Shown here: in pieces, positions 35,309 to 46,816 of the stretch | Numbering within the stretch: the first letter of the stretch is position 1 | How the letters are laid out: every line of letters starts with the position of its first letter | Assembly (NCBI RefSeq): GCF_016834655.1 | Contig: NZ_JAENHP010000005.1 | Span: 1-64,000, forward strand | Source: Paractinoplanes ovalisporus | GTDB lineage: Bacteria; Actinomycetota; Actinomycetes; Mycobacteriales; Micromonosporaceae | Direction of reading: 5' to 3' | Length of the DNA: 64,000 bases | Translations under genes and position numbers: made by a program | Notes under the pieces: model-generated | What the model was told of the DNA's origin: nothing | Seen by the model: only the letters and a program-made list of their open reading frames with translations | The model's database searches: none

Positions 35309-36317
35309 TTTTCCCTGGTCGCCGGGCTCGGCCACCGGGGTCGGGTCGCTGCCCGGCACCGACATCGCCGAGGCCCAGCGCATCGTCTTCGGCGAGCTGC
35401 CCGACCTGCCCCACCTGGCCGAACTGCCCGCCCGCGGCCCCGGCGCCGACATGATCGGCCGCAGCGCCGGCTTCCTGGTCGAACTGCCGGTCCAGCTCTA
35501 CGCGGGCCGCTGGCAGGTCGCCCCGCGCCCCGGCAAAGACCTGCGGGTCACGGCCGACCTGCTCGAACGGGACCTCGACCAGCTCACCGAACAGGGCGAG
35601 ACGTACGCCGGCCCCCTGAAGATCCAGTCGGCCGGCCCGTGGACCCTGGCCGCCTCGATCGACCTGCAGATCGGCGGCCGCCTGCTGCGCGACGCCGGCG
35701 CGGTCCGCGACCTGACCGACTCGCTGGCCGAGGGCCTGCGCCGGCACGTGGACGACGTCCGCAAGCGCCTGCCCCGCGCCGAGATCCTGTTGCAGCTCGA
35801 CGAGCCGTCGTTGCCGGCGGTGCTGGCGGGCCGGGTGCCGACCGAGAGCGGCCTGGGTGCGTACCGTTCGGTCCCCGGCCCCGACGCCGCCTCGGCGCTG
35901 CGCACGGTGGTCGAGGCCGTGGGTGTGCCGGTGATCGCCCATTGCTGTGCCCCCTCCGTGCCGCTCCAGGTCTTCCGCGACGCGCGGGCGGCAGCAGTCG
36001 CTCTTGATCTGTCGCTGCTCAAGGATCTGGATCCGCTGGGGGAGGCGCTGGAGGCCGGGTTGGGTCTTTTCGCCGGGGCTGCTCCCTCGGTGCCGTCCCC
36101 GTCCCCGTCCCTGTCGTCGTCCGCCCGCCGGGTCGACGGCAAGTGGGTCGCCGAGCGGGTCTCGACGTTGTGGAAGCGGTTGGGGTTCCCGGCCGCGCAG
36201 TTGCCGCGCCAGGTGGTGATCACGCCGGCTTGCGGGTTGGCGGGGGCTTCGCCTGCTTACGTACGGGCGGTGCTGACCGCTTGCCGTGAGGCGGCGCGGC
36301 GGTTTTCCGAGGTTTGA
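35301..36317 (+). CDS. MetE-like (cobalamin-independent methionine synthase C-domain) protein
   Basis: The 338-residue protein resembles only the C-terminal zinc-dependent catalytic domain of MetE: FPWSPGSATGVGSLPGTDI at the start, KIQSAGPWTLAASI, LLQLDEPSLPAVLAG, VIAHCCAPSVP with the zinc Cys, and the late VVITPACGLAG with the second zinc Cys. Actinobacteria commonly carry this short protein between mnmA and ligA; it lacks the folate-binding N-domain, so its methyl donor and acceptor are not established. The GTG start at 35301 lies inside the end of mnmA. The stretch before the conserved tail holds a Pro-Ser-rich insert. Confidence 0.82.
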   Translation: MPDFPWSPGSATGVGSLPGTDIAEAQRIVFGELPDLPHLAELPARGPGADMIGRSAGFLVELPVQLYAGRWQVAPRPGKDLRVTADLLERDLDQLTEQGETYAGPLKIQSAGPWTLAASIDLQIGGRLLRDAGAVRDLTDSLAEGLRRHVDDVRKRLPRAEILLQLDEPSLPAVLAGRVPTESGLGAYRSVPGPDAASALRTVVEAVGVPVIAHCCAPSVPLQVFRDARAAAVALDLSLLKDLDPLGEALEAGLGLFAGAAPSVPSPSPSLSSSARRVDGKWVAERVSTLWKRLGFPAAQLPRQVVITPACGLAGASPAYVRAVLTACREAARRFSEV

Positions 36318-36481
36318 GCTGGTTGTTCGGCCTTTGAGGCGGCGCCCGCCCGTTCTCGTGGCGTGGCGGCTCCCGGTCAGCTGGGCCCTGTTGGGGTTAC
36401 CTAACGCATTACCCGCCCTACCAGGGGGCCTCCACCCTAGGCCCCATTGTTTCGTGGGATGGCGATCTTTGCGGGGTGGCC

Positions 36482-36507
36482 TGTGGACAACTTGGGAATG
36501 TGGACAA
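36482..36507 (+). promoter_or_regulatory. paired DnaA-box element, copy C
   Basis: TGTGGACAA occurs at 36482-36490 and again at 36499-36507, with starts 17 bp apart, about 80 bp before the ligA start. It is preceded by GGCC as in copies D and E. Confidence 0.7.
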
Positions 36508-36589
36508 CGCTCCGCAGGCGCGCCCAGCACGGAAAATGTCAGGGGTGGCGACTACCGTTCCACTCAGTTCTTCGAGCACGGAGGTTCCG

Positions 36590-39061
36590 GTGTCTGACCA
36601 GGCTGAGTCCGCTCCCGTCGAGCCCACTGACGCGCCCGGCGCGCCCACGGCTGAGCAGGAGGCCGCGGCCGGCAAAGATCCGACGCCCGAGGCGAGCGCC
36701 CGCCATGCCGAGCTGAGCGACGAGCTCCGCGGCCACCAATACCGCTACTACGTGCTCGATTCGCCCACCATCTCCGACGCCGAGTTCGACAAGCTGCTGC
36801 GTGAGCTCGAGGCGATCGAGAAGGAGTTCCCGGCGCTGCGCACGCCCGAGTCACCGACCCAGAATGTCGGCGGCACTTTCTCGACGCAGTTCACCCCGGT
36901 CGAGCACGCCGAGCGCATGATGTCGCTCGACAACGTCTTCGACGACGAGGAGCTCGAAGGCTGGGTCGACCGCACGCTGCGCGACGCGGGTGGGCCGGTC
37001 CAGTTCATCTGCGAGCTCAAGGTCGACGGTCTGGCGATCAACCTGACGTACGAGAAAGGTCGTCTCGTCCGTGGCGCCACGCGCGGCGACGGGCGTACGG
37101 GGGAAGACGTCACGCCCAACGTGCGCACGATCCGTGAGATCCCCGAGCGGCTGGCCGGCGACAACCCGCCCGACCTGCTCGAGGTGCGCGGCGAGATCTA
37201 CTTCCCGGTGTCCGCGTTCGCCGACCTCAACGCGTCGCTGGTCGAGCAGGGCAAGGCGCCGTTCGCCAATCCACGCAACGCGGCCGCCGGCAGCCTGCGG
37301 CAGAAGGATCCCCGCATCACCGCCTCGCGCGGGCTGCGCATGGTGGTGCACGGCATCGGCGCCCGGGTCGGGTTCACGCCGACGTCGCAGTCGCATGCCT
37401 ACGAGGCTCTGAAGGAGTGGGGGCTGCCGACGAGCGACCGGTGGAAGCTGGTCGACGACCTGGCGGGTGTCCGCGAATACATCGCCTACTACGGCGAGCA
37501 CCGGCACGACGTCGAGCACGAGATCGACGGTGTCGTGATCAAGATCGATTCGGTGGCGCTGCAGGGCCGGCTCGGTTCGACCTCGCGGGCGCCGCGGTGG
37601 GCCATCGCGTTCAAATACCCGCCCGAGGAGGTCACGACCAAGCTCCTCGACATCGACGTGAACGTGGGCCGCACAGGCCGGGTGACGCCGTTCGCGGTGC
37701 TCGAGCCGGTGAAGGTGGCCGGGTCGACGGTCGCGTTGGCCACGCTGCACAACGCGCGTGAGGTCGAGCGCAAGGGCGTGTGGATCGGCGACACGATCGT
37801 GCTGCGCAAGGCGGGCGACGTGATCCCCGAGGTGCTGGGCCCGGTGATCGATCTGCGCCCCGACGACGCTCGTCAGTTCGTGATGCCGGCGAACTGCCCG
37901 GCCTGCGGCACCAAGCTGGCGCCGGCCAAAGAGAGCGACATCGACATCCGTTGCCCGAACACGCGGTCGTGCCCGGCGCAGCTTCGTGAGCGGGTGTTCC
38001 ATCTGGCCGGGCGCGGTGGGTTCGACATCGAGGTGCTGGGTTACAAGGCCGGCCAGGCGCTGCTCGACTCCGGCGTGATCAGCGACGAGGGCGACCTGTT
38101 CTCGCTGACCGAGGAGCAGCTGCGGCAGTCGCCGTTCTTCGTCAACCAGGACGGCAGCCTGGGCAGCAACGCGGTGAAGCTGCTCGAAAATCTCGAACGG
38201 GCCAAGGACCGTCCGCTGTGGCGTGTGCTGGTGGCGTTGTCGATCCGGCACGTGGGTCCGACCGCGGCGCAGGCGTTGGCTCGCCAGTTCGGGTCGATGG
38301 AGGCCATTGAGGCGATCGTGGCCGCCACGCCGGGCAGCGTGGAAGAGGCCTCTGCGGTCTCGGCTGCCGCGCGCGATTCGTCGGTCGTCGCTGCGGCGGC
38401 CGGCACGCTTGCCGCCGCTGAGACTGCGCCCGCAGACGCCGACCACGCCGAGACCAGCGGCGACCGTCCCGACGGCGCCAAGGCTGACAGTGGCGCTGCG
38501 GCTGGCGGTGGTGCTGCGGGTGATGGCGGTGCTGCGGCTGGCGACGCGACCGGCGGCGATGACGCGAGCGACGGCGGTGCTGCGGCGGGGGATGAGGAGG
38601 ACGGCTCGGGCAAGGCGAAGAAGGCCAAGGCCGAACCTGACGTGCTCGCGACCGTGGAGGGTGTCGGGCCGACGATCGCCGACAGTTTGCGCGAGTGGTT
38701 CGCTGTGGACTGGCACCGCGACATCGTGCGCAAGTGGCGTGAGGCCGGCGTCAAGATGGCCGACGAGCGGGTCGACGAGGGTCCGCGGCCGCTCGAAGGT
38801 CTCACGCTCGTCGTGACGGGAACGCTGTCGACGCATTCGCGCGATCAGGCCACCGAAGCCGTGACGTCGCGTGGGGGCAAGGTGAGCGGGTCGGTGTCGA
38901 AGAAGACCGCGTTCGTGGTGGTGGGCGACAACCCGGGCAGCAAGTACGACAAGGCGTTGTCGCTGAAGGTGCCGGTGCTCGATGAGGAGGGTTTCGCCGT
39001 CCTGCTCGCCGACGGCCCGGACGCCGCCCGCGAGGTCGCCGAGATCGGCTCCGACGGCTGA
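36590..39061 (+). CDS. ligA: NAD-dependent DNA ligase with low-complexity insertion
   Basis: LigA seals nicks in replication and repair using NAD. Domains in order: Ia and adenylation domain with the AMP-binding Lys144 in CELKVDGLAI, OB fold, Cys4 zinc finger (about 436-463), helix-hairpin-helix domain and a C-terminal BRCT domain (about 734-812). At 823 residues it is about 120 longer than usual. About 100 extra residues (584-682), rich in Ala, Gly and Asp, are inserted in frame within the helix-hairpin-helix domain, before VEGVGPTIADSL. The GTG at 36590 is chosen because GGAGG lies 6 nt upstream; the longer frame to 36476 runs over a DnaA-box pair and is unlikely to be translated. Confidence 0.94.
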   Translation: MSDQAESAPVEPTDAPGAPTAEQEAAAGKDPTPEASARHAELSDELRGHQYRYYVLDSPTISDAEFDKLLRELEAIEKEFPALRTPESPTQNVGGTFSTQFTPVEHAERMMSLDNVFDDEELEGWVDRTLRDAGGPVQFICELKVDGLAINLTYEKGRLVRGATRGDGRTGEDVTPNVRTIREIPERLAGDNPPDLLEVRGEIYFPVSAFADLNASLVEQGKAPFANPRNAAAGSLRQKDPRITASRGLRMVVHGIGARVGFTPTSQSHAYEALKEWGLPTSDRWKLVDDLAGVREYIAYYGEHRHDVEHEIDGVVIKIDSVALQGRLGSTSRAPRWAIAFKYPPEEVTTKLLDIDVNVGRTGRVTPFAVLEPVKVAGSTVALATLHNAREVERKGVWIGDTIVLRKAGDVIPEVLGPVIDLRPDDARQFVMPANCPACGTKLAPAKESDIDIRCPNTRSCPAQLRERVFHLAGRGGFDIEVLGYKAGQALLDSGVISDEGDLFSLTEEQLRQSPFFVNQDGSLGSNAVKLLENLERAKDRPLWRVLVALSIRHVGPTAAQALARQFGSMEAIEAIVAATPGSVEEASAVSAAARDSSVVAAAAGTLAAAETAPADADHAETSGDRPDGAKADSGAAAGGGAAGDGGAAAGDATGGDDASDGGAAAGDEEDGSGKAKKAKAEPDVLATVEGVGPTIADSLREWFAVDWHRDIVRKWREAGVKMADERVDEGPRPLEGLTLVVTGTLSTHSRDQATEAVTSRGGKVSGSVSKKTAFVVVGDNPGSKYDKALSLKVPVLDEEGFAVLLADGPDAAREVAEIGSDG
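38340..38635 (+). repeat. in-frame Ala/Gly/Asp low-complexity insertion within ligA
   Basis: GCGGCTGGCGGTGGTGCTG-type imperfect repeats fill this tract. Usual LigA sequences pass directly from the SMEAIEAIVAAT-like helix to VEGVGPTIADSL, so the tract interrupts a conserved domain without breaking the frame. Confidence 0.85.
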
Positions 39062-39074
39062 CGGACGCGTCGGT

Positions 39075-39173
39075 TCCGAGGGCGCTGGGATCGGGTTCCG
39101 AGAGCTGACCGGCGCTTGAGCTGCTCCGAGGGCGCTGGGATCGGTTCCGAGAGCTGACCGGCGCTTGAGCTAC
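39075..39173 (+). repeat. two-copy 50-bp tandem repeat downstream of ligA
   Basis: The unit TCCGAGGGCGCTGGGATCGG, continuing through GAGAGCTGACCGGCGCTTGAG, occurs at 39075-39124 and again at 39125-39173 with a one-base deletion. The spacer to the next gene holds nothing else recognisable. Confidence 0.9.
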
Positions 39174-39235
39174 TGCGTGGCTGGATGCCGTTGAAAGTCG
39201 CCGCCGTGGAGGACGCGGAGACCGTGGGCTATTGG

Positions 39236-41605
<2,370 letters not shown>

Positions 41606-41797
41606 GCGACCTCCACCAGGGCCTCGATCAACCGACCGTTCCCACGATAGATCCACATGGGCAATTCACCATGAAACGGCCTCGCTGTTATCAAATCGGC
41701 ATGAGCCGCTAAACGTGCATTCAACGTAAATTACGCCATCCGAGCGACGTCCGGGTGACCCGGCTGTCCCGGGCGTCGGCGCGGACGAGGGGCGAAA

Positions 41798-41803
41798 TAG
41801 ACT
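41798..41803 (+). promoter_or_regulatory. candidate -10 box (TAGACT) for gatCAB
   Basis: TAGACT lies 38 nt before the gatC ATG. The matching -35 region (GTCGGC at about 41775) is poor, so this is a tentative promoter call. The divergent GGDEF-EAL gene starts about 195 bp upstream. Confidence 0.4.
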
Positions 41804-41841
41804 CGTACGGTCAGCGACTGCATTCGAGAAAGTAGGGCAGG

Positions 41842-42141
41842 ATGGCCGCCATCTCCCGCGAAGAGGTAGCGCATCTCGCGCGCCTGTCGCGGCTCGCCGT
41901 GACCGAGGAGGAACTGGACCGGTTCGCGGGGCAGCTCGACGTGATCCTCCAGTCCGTGGCCCGGATCGGTGATGTGGCCGCCGACGACATCCCGCCCACC
42001 TCACACTCGGTGCCGCTGACCAACGTGTACCGCGACGACGTTCCGGTCCCGAGCCTCACGCAGGAAGAGGCGCTGTCCGGCGCCCCCGACGCGTACGAGG
42101 GCCGGTTCCGGGTTCCGCAGATCCTGGCTGAGGAGGACTGA
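41842..42141 (+). CDS. gatC: Asp-tRNA(Asn)/Glu-tRNA(Gln) amidotransferase subunit C
   Basis: GatC is the small belt-like subunit that stabilises GatA and GatB in the amidotransferase making Gln-tRNA(Gln) and Asn-tRNA(Asn). The 99-residue protein has the typical ISREEVAHLARLSRLAVTEEEL start and the central DDIPPTSHSVPLTNVYRDD. The ATG follows AGGGCAGG. gatA follows after 4 nt. Confidence 0.96.
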   Translation: MAAISREEVAHLARLSRLAVTEEELDRFAGQLDVILQSVARIGDVAADDIPPTSHSVPLTNVYRDDVPVPSLTQEEALSGAPDAYEGRFRVPQILAEED

Positions 42142-42145
42142 CGCC

Positions 42146-43621
42146 GTGTCTGACCTGACCAAGATGTCGGCGGCTCAGCTCGCCAAGGCGATCGCGGACA
42201 AGGAGGCGTCGGCCGTCGAGGTCGCCACCGCCCACCTCGACCGCATCGACGCCGTCGACGAGCGGGTGCACGCCTTCCTGCACGTCGACCGTGAGGGCGC
42301 GCTCGCCGCGGCCGCCAAGGTGGACGCGGGCGAGGTCAGCGGCCCGCTGGCCGGTGTGCCGATCGCTGTCAAGGACGTCATCGCCACCAAGGGCGTGCCC
42401 ACCACGGCCGCCTCCAAGATCCTCGAGGGCTGGCGCCCGCCGTACGACGCGACGCTCGTCGAGCGGCTGCGCGTGGCCGGCACGGTGATGCTCGGCAAGA
42501 CCAACATGGACGAGTTCGCGATGGGCTCCTCCACCGAATATTCCGCGTACGGGCCCACGAACAACCCGTGGGATCTCGGCCGCATCCCGGGCGGCTCGGG
42601 CGGTGGCAGCGCCGCGGCCCTGGCGGCGTACGAGGCTCCGCTGGCCATCGGCACCGACACGGGTGGCTCGATCCGCCAGCCGGGCGCGGTCACCGGCACG
42701 GTCGGGGCCAAGCCGACGTACGGGGGAACCTCCCGCTACGGCCTGATCGCGTTCTCCTCCTCGCTCGACACCCCGGGCCCCTGCGCCCGCAACGTCGAAG
42801 ACGCGGCCCTGCTGCACTCGGTGATCGCCGGTCACGACCCGCGCGACTCCACCTCGATCGACCAGCCCGTGCCCGACGTGATCGGCGCGGCCCGTCTCGG
42901 CGCCGGCGGCGACCTGAGCGGCGTCAAGCTCGGCGTGGTCAAGGAGTTCGCCGGCGACGGTTCCGAGCCCGGTGTGCTGAGCGCGTTCCACGAGTCGCTC
43001 GAGGCGCTGGTCAAGCTGGGCGCCGAGATCGTCGAGGTCTCCTGCCCCCACTTCCAGTACGCCCTGCCGGCCTATTACCTGATCGCCCCCAGCGAGGCGT
43101 CCTCCAACCTGGCCCGCTTCGACGGTGTGCGCTACGGCCTGCGTACGGGCGACGACGGCAGCCGCTCGCTGGAAGAGGTCATGTCGCTGACCCGCGAGGC
43201 CGGGTTCGGCCCCGAGGTCAAGCGGCGCATCATCCTGGGGACGTACGCGTTGTCCAGCGGCTACTACGACGCCTACTACGGCCAGGCCCAGAAGGTCCGC
43301 ACGCTGATCACGCGCGACTTCGAGGCCGCGTGGCAGAAGGCCGACGTGCTGGTCTCGCCGACCACCCCGTTCGTCGCGTTCCCGTTCGGCTCGCGCACGA
43401 GCGACCCCTACCAGATGTATCTGGCCGACCTCTTCACGATCCCGACCAACCTCTACGGCGGTCCCGCGATCTCCGTGCCGTGCGGTCTCTCCGAGGGCCT
43501 GCCGGTCGGCTTCCAGGTGATGGCCCCGACGATGGCCGACGACCGCATGTACCGGGTCGCCGCCGCCCTCGAGTCGGCGGTCGGCACCTTGACCCCACCC
43601 ACGCTGGAGGCATCGGCATGA
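42146..43621 (+). CDS. gatA: Asp-tRNA(Asn)/Glu-tRNA(Gln) amidotransferase subunit A
   Basis: GatA is the amidase that liberates ammonia from glutamine. The 491-residue protein contains the amidase-signature triad: Lys76 in VPIAVKDVIAT, a Ser in GGSGGGSAAALAAYEAPLA near 151, and the nucleophile Ser in GTDTGGSIRQP near 175. The GTG start at 42146 is preceded by GAGGAGG. The stop overlaps gatB by four bases. Confidence 0.97.
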   Translation: MSDLTKMSAAQLAKAIADKEASAVEVATAHLDRIDAVDERVHAFLHVDREGALAAAAKVDAGEVSGPLAGVPIAVKDVIATKGVPTTAASKILEGWRPPYDATLVERLRVAGTVMLGKTNMDEFAMGSSTEYSAYGPTNNPWDLGRIPGGSGGGSAAALAAYEAPLAIGTDTGGSIRQPGAVTGTVGAKPTYGGTSRYGLIAFSSSLDTPGPCARNVEDAALLHSVIAGHDPRDSTSIDQPVPDVIGAARLGAGGDLSGVKLGVVKEFAGDGSEPGVLSAFHESLEALVKLGAEIVEVSCPHFQYALPAYYLIAPSEASSNLARFDGVRYGLRTGDDGSRSLEEVMSLTREAGFGPEVKRRIILGTYALSSGYYDAYYGQAQKVRTLITRDFEAAWQKADVLVSPTTPFVAFPFGSRTSDPYQMYLADLFTIPTNLYGGPAISVPCGLSEGLPVGFQVMAPTMADDRMYRVAAALESAVGTLTPPTLEASA

Positions 43622-45117
43622 CCACCACTGCGCTGCCCTCGTACGAGGACGCCGTCTCGCGCTACGAGCCGGTCATCGGCCTCGAGACGCACGTCGAGCT
43701 GGGCACGGCCACCAAGATGTTCTGCGGCTGCCGCACCGACTTCGGCGCCGAGCCCAACACCCAGGTCTGCCCGGTCTGCCTGGGCCTGCCGGGGGCGCTG
43801 CCGGTGGCCAACCGCGCGGGCATCGAGGCGACCATCCGCATCGGCCTGGCGCTCAACTGCGACATCGCCGAGTGGTGCCGCATGGCGCGGAAGAACTACT
43901 TCTACCCCGACATGCCGAAGAACTTCCAGACCTCGCAGTACGACGAACCCCTGTGCGTCGACGGCTATGTCGACGTCGAGGTCGGCGGCAAGAGCTACCG
44001 CATCGGCATCGAGCGGGTGCACCTCGAGGAAGACACCGGCAAGACCCTGCACGTCGGCGGCGCGACCGGCCGCATCCACGGCGCGACCGAGTCCCTGGTC
44101 GACTACAACCGGGCCGGCATCCCGCTGGTCGAGATCGTCACCAAGCCGGTGCCGGGCCTGGGCGCGCTCGCCCCCGAGGTGGCCAAGGCCTATGTCGCCG
44201 AGCTGCGCGACATCATCCGCTCGCTCGGCGTCTCCGACGTGCGGATGGAGCAGGGCTCGCTGCGCTGCGACGTGAACACCTCGCTCAACAAGCCCGGCGA
44301 GGAGTGGGGCACCCGCACCGAGACCAAGAACGTGAACTCGCTGCGCTCGGTCGAGCGTGCGGTCCGCTCCGAGATCATCCGGCAGTCCGGCCTGCTCGAC
44401 CAGGGCACCCGCATCTTCCAGGAGACCCGCCACTTCCAGGAGACGACCGGCGACACCCGCTCCGGGCGCTCGAAGGAGACGGCGACCGACTACCGCTACT
44501 TCCCCGAGCCCGACCTGGTGCCGATCGCGCCCGACCCGGCCTGGGTCGCCGAGCTCAAGGCCGCCCTGCCCGAGAAGCCGAGCAGCAAGCGGGCCCGGCT
44601 CCGCGAGGAGTGGGGGATCAGCGAGACCGACATGGAATCGGTGGCCAACGCCGGCGCGGTCGAGCTGATCGAAGAGACCATCGCCGCCGGGTCCTCGCCC
44701 GCCGGTGCGCGCAAGTGGTGGATGGGTGAGCTGGCCCGCCGGGCCAACGAGACCGGTGTCGAGCTTTCCGCCGTGGGCGCCACGCCGGCCCAGGTCGCCG
44801 CGCTGCAGAAGCTGGTCGACGAGGGCAAGCTCAACGACAAGCTGGCCCGTCAGGTGCTCGAGGGCGTCGTGGCCGGCGAGGGCGACCCGGCGGCCGTCAT
44901 GACCGCCCGGGGCCTCGAGGTCGTCTCCGACACGGGCGCGCTGACCAAGGCGGTCGACGACGCGATCGCCGCCAACCCCGACATCGCCGCCAAGATCCGC
45001 GACGGCAAGGTGGCGGCGGCGGGTGCGCTGGTCGGCGCGGTCATGAAGACCACGCGCGGGCAGGCCGACGCCAAGACGGTCCGTGACCTGATCCTGGAGC
45101 GCCTCGGCGCGAGCTGA
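43618..45117 (+). CDS. gatB: Asp-tRNA(Asn)/Glu-tRNA(Gln) amidotransferase subunit B
   Basis: GatB phosphorylates the misacylated tRNA and transfers ammonia. The 499-residue protein shows YEPVIGLETHVELGTATKMF, zinc-site cysteines in CGC and CPVCLGLPG, KNYFYPDMPKNFQTSQYD and the C-terminal YqeY-like tail domain that binds tRNA. The ATG at 43618 overlaps the gatA stop (ATGA). In mycobacteria pfkA lies between gatA and gatB; here they are adjacent. A hairpin follows the stop. Confidence 0.97.
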   Translation: MTTTALPSYEDAVSRYEPVIGLETHVELGTATKMFCGCRTDFGAEPNTQVCPVCLGLPGALPVANRAGIEATIRIGLALNCDIAEWCRMARKNYFYPDMPKNFQTSQYDEPLCVDGYVDVEVGGKSYRIGIERVHLEEDTGKTLHVGGATGRIHGATESLVDYNRAGIPLVEIVTKPVPGLGALAPEVAKAYVAELRDIIRSLGVSDVRMEQGSLRCDVNTSLNKPGEEWGTRTETKNVNSLRSVERAVRSEIIRQSGLLDQGTRIFQETRHFQETTGDTRSGRSKETATDYRYFPEPDLVPIAPDPAWVAELKAALPEKPSSKRARLREEWGISETDMESVANAGAVELIEETIAAGSSPAGARKWWMGELARRANETGVELSAVGATPAQVAALQKLVDEGKLNDKLARQVLEGVVAGEGDPAAVMTARGLEVVSDTGALTKAVDDAIAANPDIAAKIRDGKVAAAGALVGAVMKTTRGQADAKTVRDLILERLGAS

Positions 45118-45123
45118 GAAACA

Positions 45124-45156
45124 CGGCGCGCGCGGCTGAGAAAGCGGCGCGCGCCG
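45124..45156. terminator. bidirectional hairpin between gatB and metallophosphoesterase gene
   Basis: CGGCGCGCGC (45124-45133) pairs with GCGCGCGCCG (45147-45156) around a 13-nt loop, 7 nt after the gatB stop and just beyond the convergent gene's stop. Confidence 0.7.
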
Positions 45157-45163
45157 ACTCGCG

Positions 45164-46753
45164 CTATGAGGTCGGCGAGAGCGACGGCGCGGGCGTCTCC
45201 TGGACGTCCGCGCCGATCACGTTGCGCTGCATCTCCACGTTGGACTGGCCGGTGCCGCCCAACCGGATGTCGTCGTACGCCTTGAGCTGCCGGTTCTCGT
45301 CGAAGTAGAGGACCGACAGGCTCAGCGGCGTCGGCTCCTCCTTCTCGAGCCCGCGCAGCCCGGCCCCGCCGGTCGAGCCCTCGATCATCAGCCGGGTGGC
45401 GATCGCCGCCTCGTCGCCGCTACCCGCGGAGGGCGCGGCCGAGGGTGACGCCGACGGCGCCGGAGTCGGGGCCGGCAGCAACTCGACCGAACGCTGGTGC
45501 CGATGGCCGGCCAGCACCAGCGGCACCACCCCGGAGAGCGGCTGCGCCATCGCCGGGTCGTGCACCAGCGCGATGTCGACCGGCTTGTCCGACGCGCGGA
45601 TGGTGTCGGCCAGCTGGGTGCCGGCCCGGAAGAGCGGCGACGCCGAAGGGTCGTCGGCGTCCCCGGCGGCGGGTGTCTCGCTCTTGTCCGGCGTGAACTC
45701 CGGGTCGCCGATGCCGCCGATGGTCAGCCCGGCCACCGTGGTGATCTTGTTGTCGAGCACGATCGCGTTGCGCTGGCGGGCCACCGCGGCCTGGATCGAC
45801 GCCGAGTCGTGGTTGCCCCGCACCCAGATGTACGGCACGCCGATCGACGGGATCGAGGAGGCGTACCCGGTCTCGGCCGTGCTGCCCCAGTCGACCAGGT
45901 CGCCCGTGTCGATCACGGCGTCGATGTCGAACGTCTGCACCACGGTGCGGATCAGCCCGTACGCCGCCGGGCTCAGATGCAGGTCGGAGACGTGCAGGAT
46001 GCGGGTGGTGTTGCCGGCCGGCTCGTAGACGGGCAGCGTCGACACCGTCGTGTAGAGCCGGCTCACGTTGCTGACGATCTGCTGCAGCTGCTCGGAGTAT
46101 CGCCCGTAGTTGTCGGCGATCCGGCGCGCGTCACCGACCACGGCCGGCGCGTTGACCAGCAGGCCCTCGTAGCGGGGTTCGGCGATCGAGTCGGGGCGCA
46201 GGGTGGTGGCCGCGAGCCCGAGGCTGCCACCGGTCACCAGCAGGGCCGTCACCCCCGAGGCGGCGACCCGGCGGACGTTGCGGAAGATCAGGGCGCTGAG
46301 CACGAGCGCGCTGATCACGGCGATGCCGAGCGTGCGCACGCCGAGCCGGATCACGCCCTCGCGGACGTCGTCGACCGCGTTCTCACCGGCCCGGCTGATC
46401 GCCGCCGGGTCGTCGATCAGGGCCTCGGTGCGGTTCTGGTCGAGCGCGGCCAGGTTGACCTTGAGGTGGATCGGGCCGTCGTGGCTGTCGAGGTGCAGTG
46501 AGCCGAGCGGCGGCAGGTCGACCTCGGTGCCGCCGAAGATCGACGGGTTTATCGACATCTCGGCGCGGAACGGCCCCACGTTGACGTCGGCGTGCGCGAA
46601 CAGCATGGTGCCGACGACGGCGCCGCCCACGCTGATCAGCCCGATCACGGCGCCGATCCGGATCCGCCGGGTCCACCGGCTGCGCCGCACCGCACGCGCC
46701 GCCGACACCGCACGCTGCCACTTTGTCGCCTTCGAGGGCGGTTGCTCGGTCAT
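45164..46753 (-). CDS. membrane-bound metallophosphoesterase
   Basis: The 529-residue protein has a basic N-terminus, one membrane helix near 33-55, an extracytoplasmic segment, two further helices (about 145-195) and then a calcineurin-like phosphoesterase domain. Metal-site motifs are VSDLHLS (near 252), DTGDLVDWG, VRGNHDS and AGHRHQ, all intact. A Pro/Ala/Ser-rich insert (PAPTPAPSASPSAAPSAG) interrupts the C-terminal part, and the protein ends in another Pro/Ser tail. The substrate is unknown. The ATG at 46753 follows AGGTGAG. The sugar dehydrogenase gene lies 63 nt upstream on the same strand. Confidence 0.87.
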   Translation of the reverse strand: MTEQPPSKATKWQRAVSAARAVRRSRWTRRIRIGAVIGLISVGGAVVGTMLFAHADVNVGPFRAEMSINPSIFGGTEVDLPPLGSLHLDSHDGPIHLKVNLAALDQNRTEALIDDPAAISRAGENAVDDVREGVIRLGVRTLGIAVISALVLSALIFRNVRRVAASGVTALLVTGGSLGLAATTLRPDSIAEPRYEGLLVNAPAVVGDARRIADNYGRYSEQLQQIVSNVSRLYTTVSTLPVYEPAGNTTRILHVSDLHLSPAAYGLIRTVVQTFDIDAVIDTGDLVDWGSTAETGYASSIPSIGVPYIWVRGNHDSASIQAAVARQRNAIVLDNKITTVAGLTIGGIGDPEFTPDKSETPAAGDADDPSASPLFRAGTQLADTIRASDKPVDIALVHDPAMAQPLSGVVPLVLAGHRHQRSVELLPAPTPAPSASPSAAPSAGSGDEAAIATRLMIEGSTGGAGLRGLEKEEPTPLSLSVLYFDENRQLKAYDDIRLGGTGQSNVEMQRNVIGADVQETPAPSLSPTS

Positions 46754-46816
46754 CGTCGGCTCACCTGCCCCGCCCTTCCGCCCGTCAAACCGTGGTCCCT
46801 CCCACCGTGGCATCCG

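Noticed and set aside
36476..36589. N-terminal extension of LigA from an ATG-like start at 36476 or 36536
   Set aside because: The ideal GGAGG site serves the GTG at 36590, and the upstream part contains the paired DnaA boxes.
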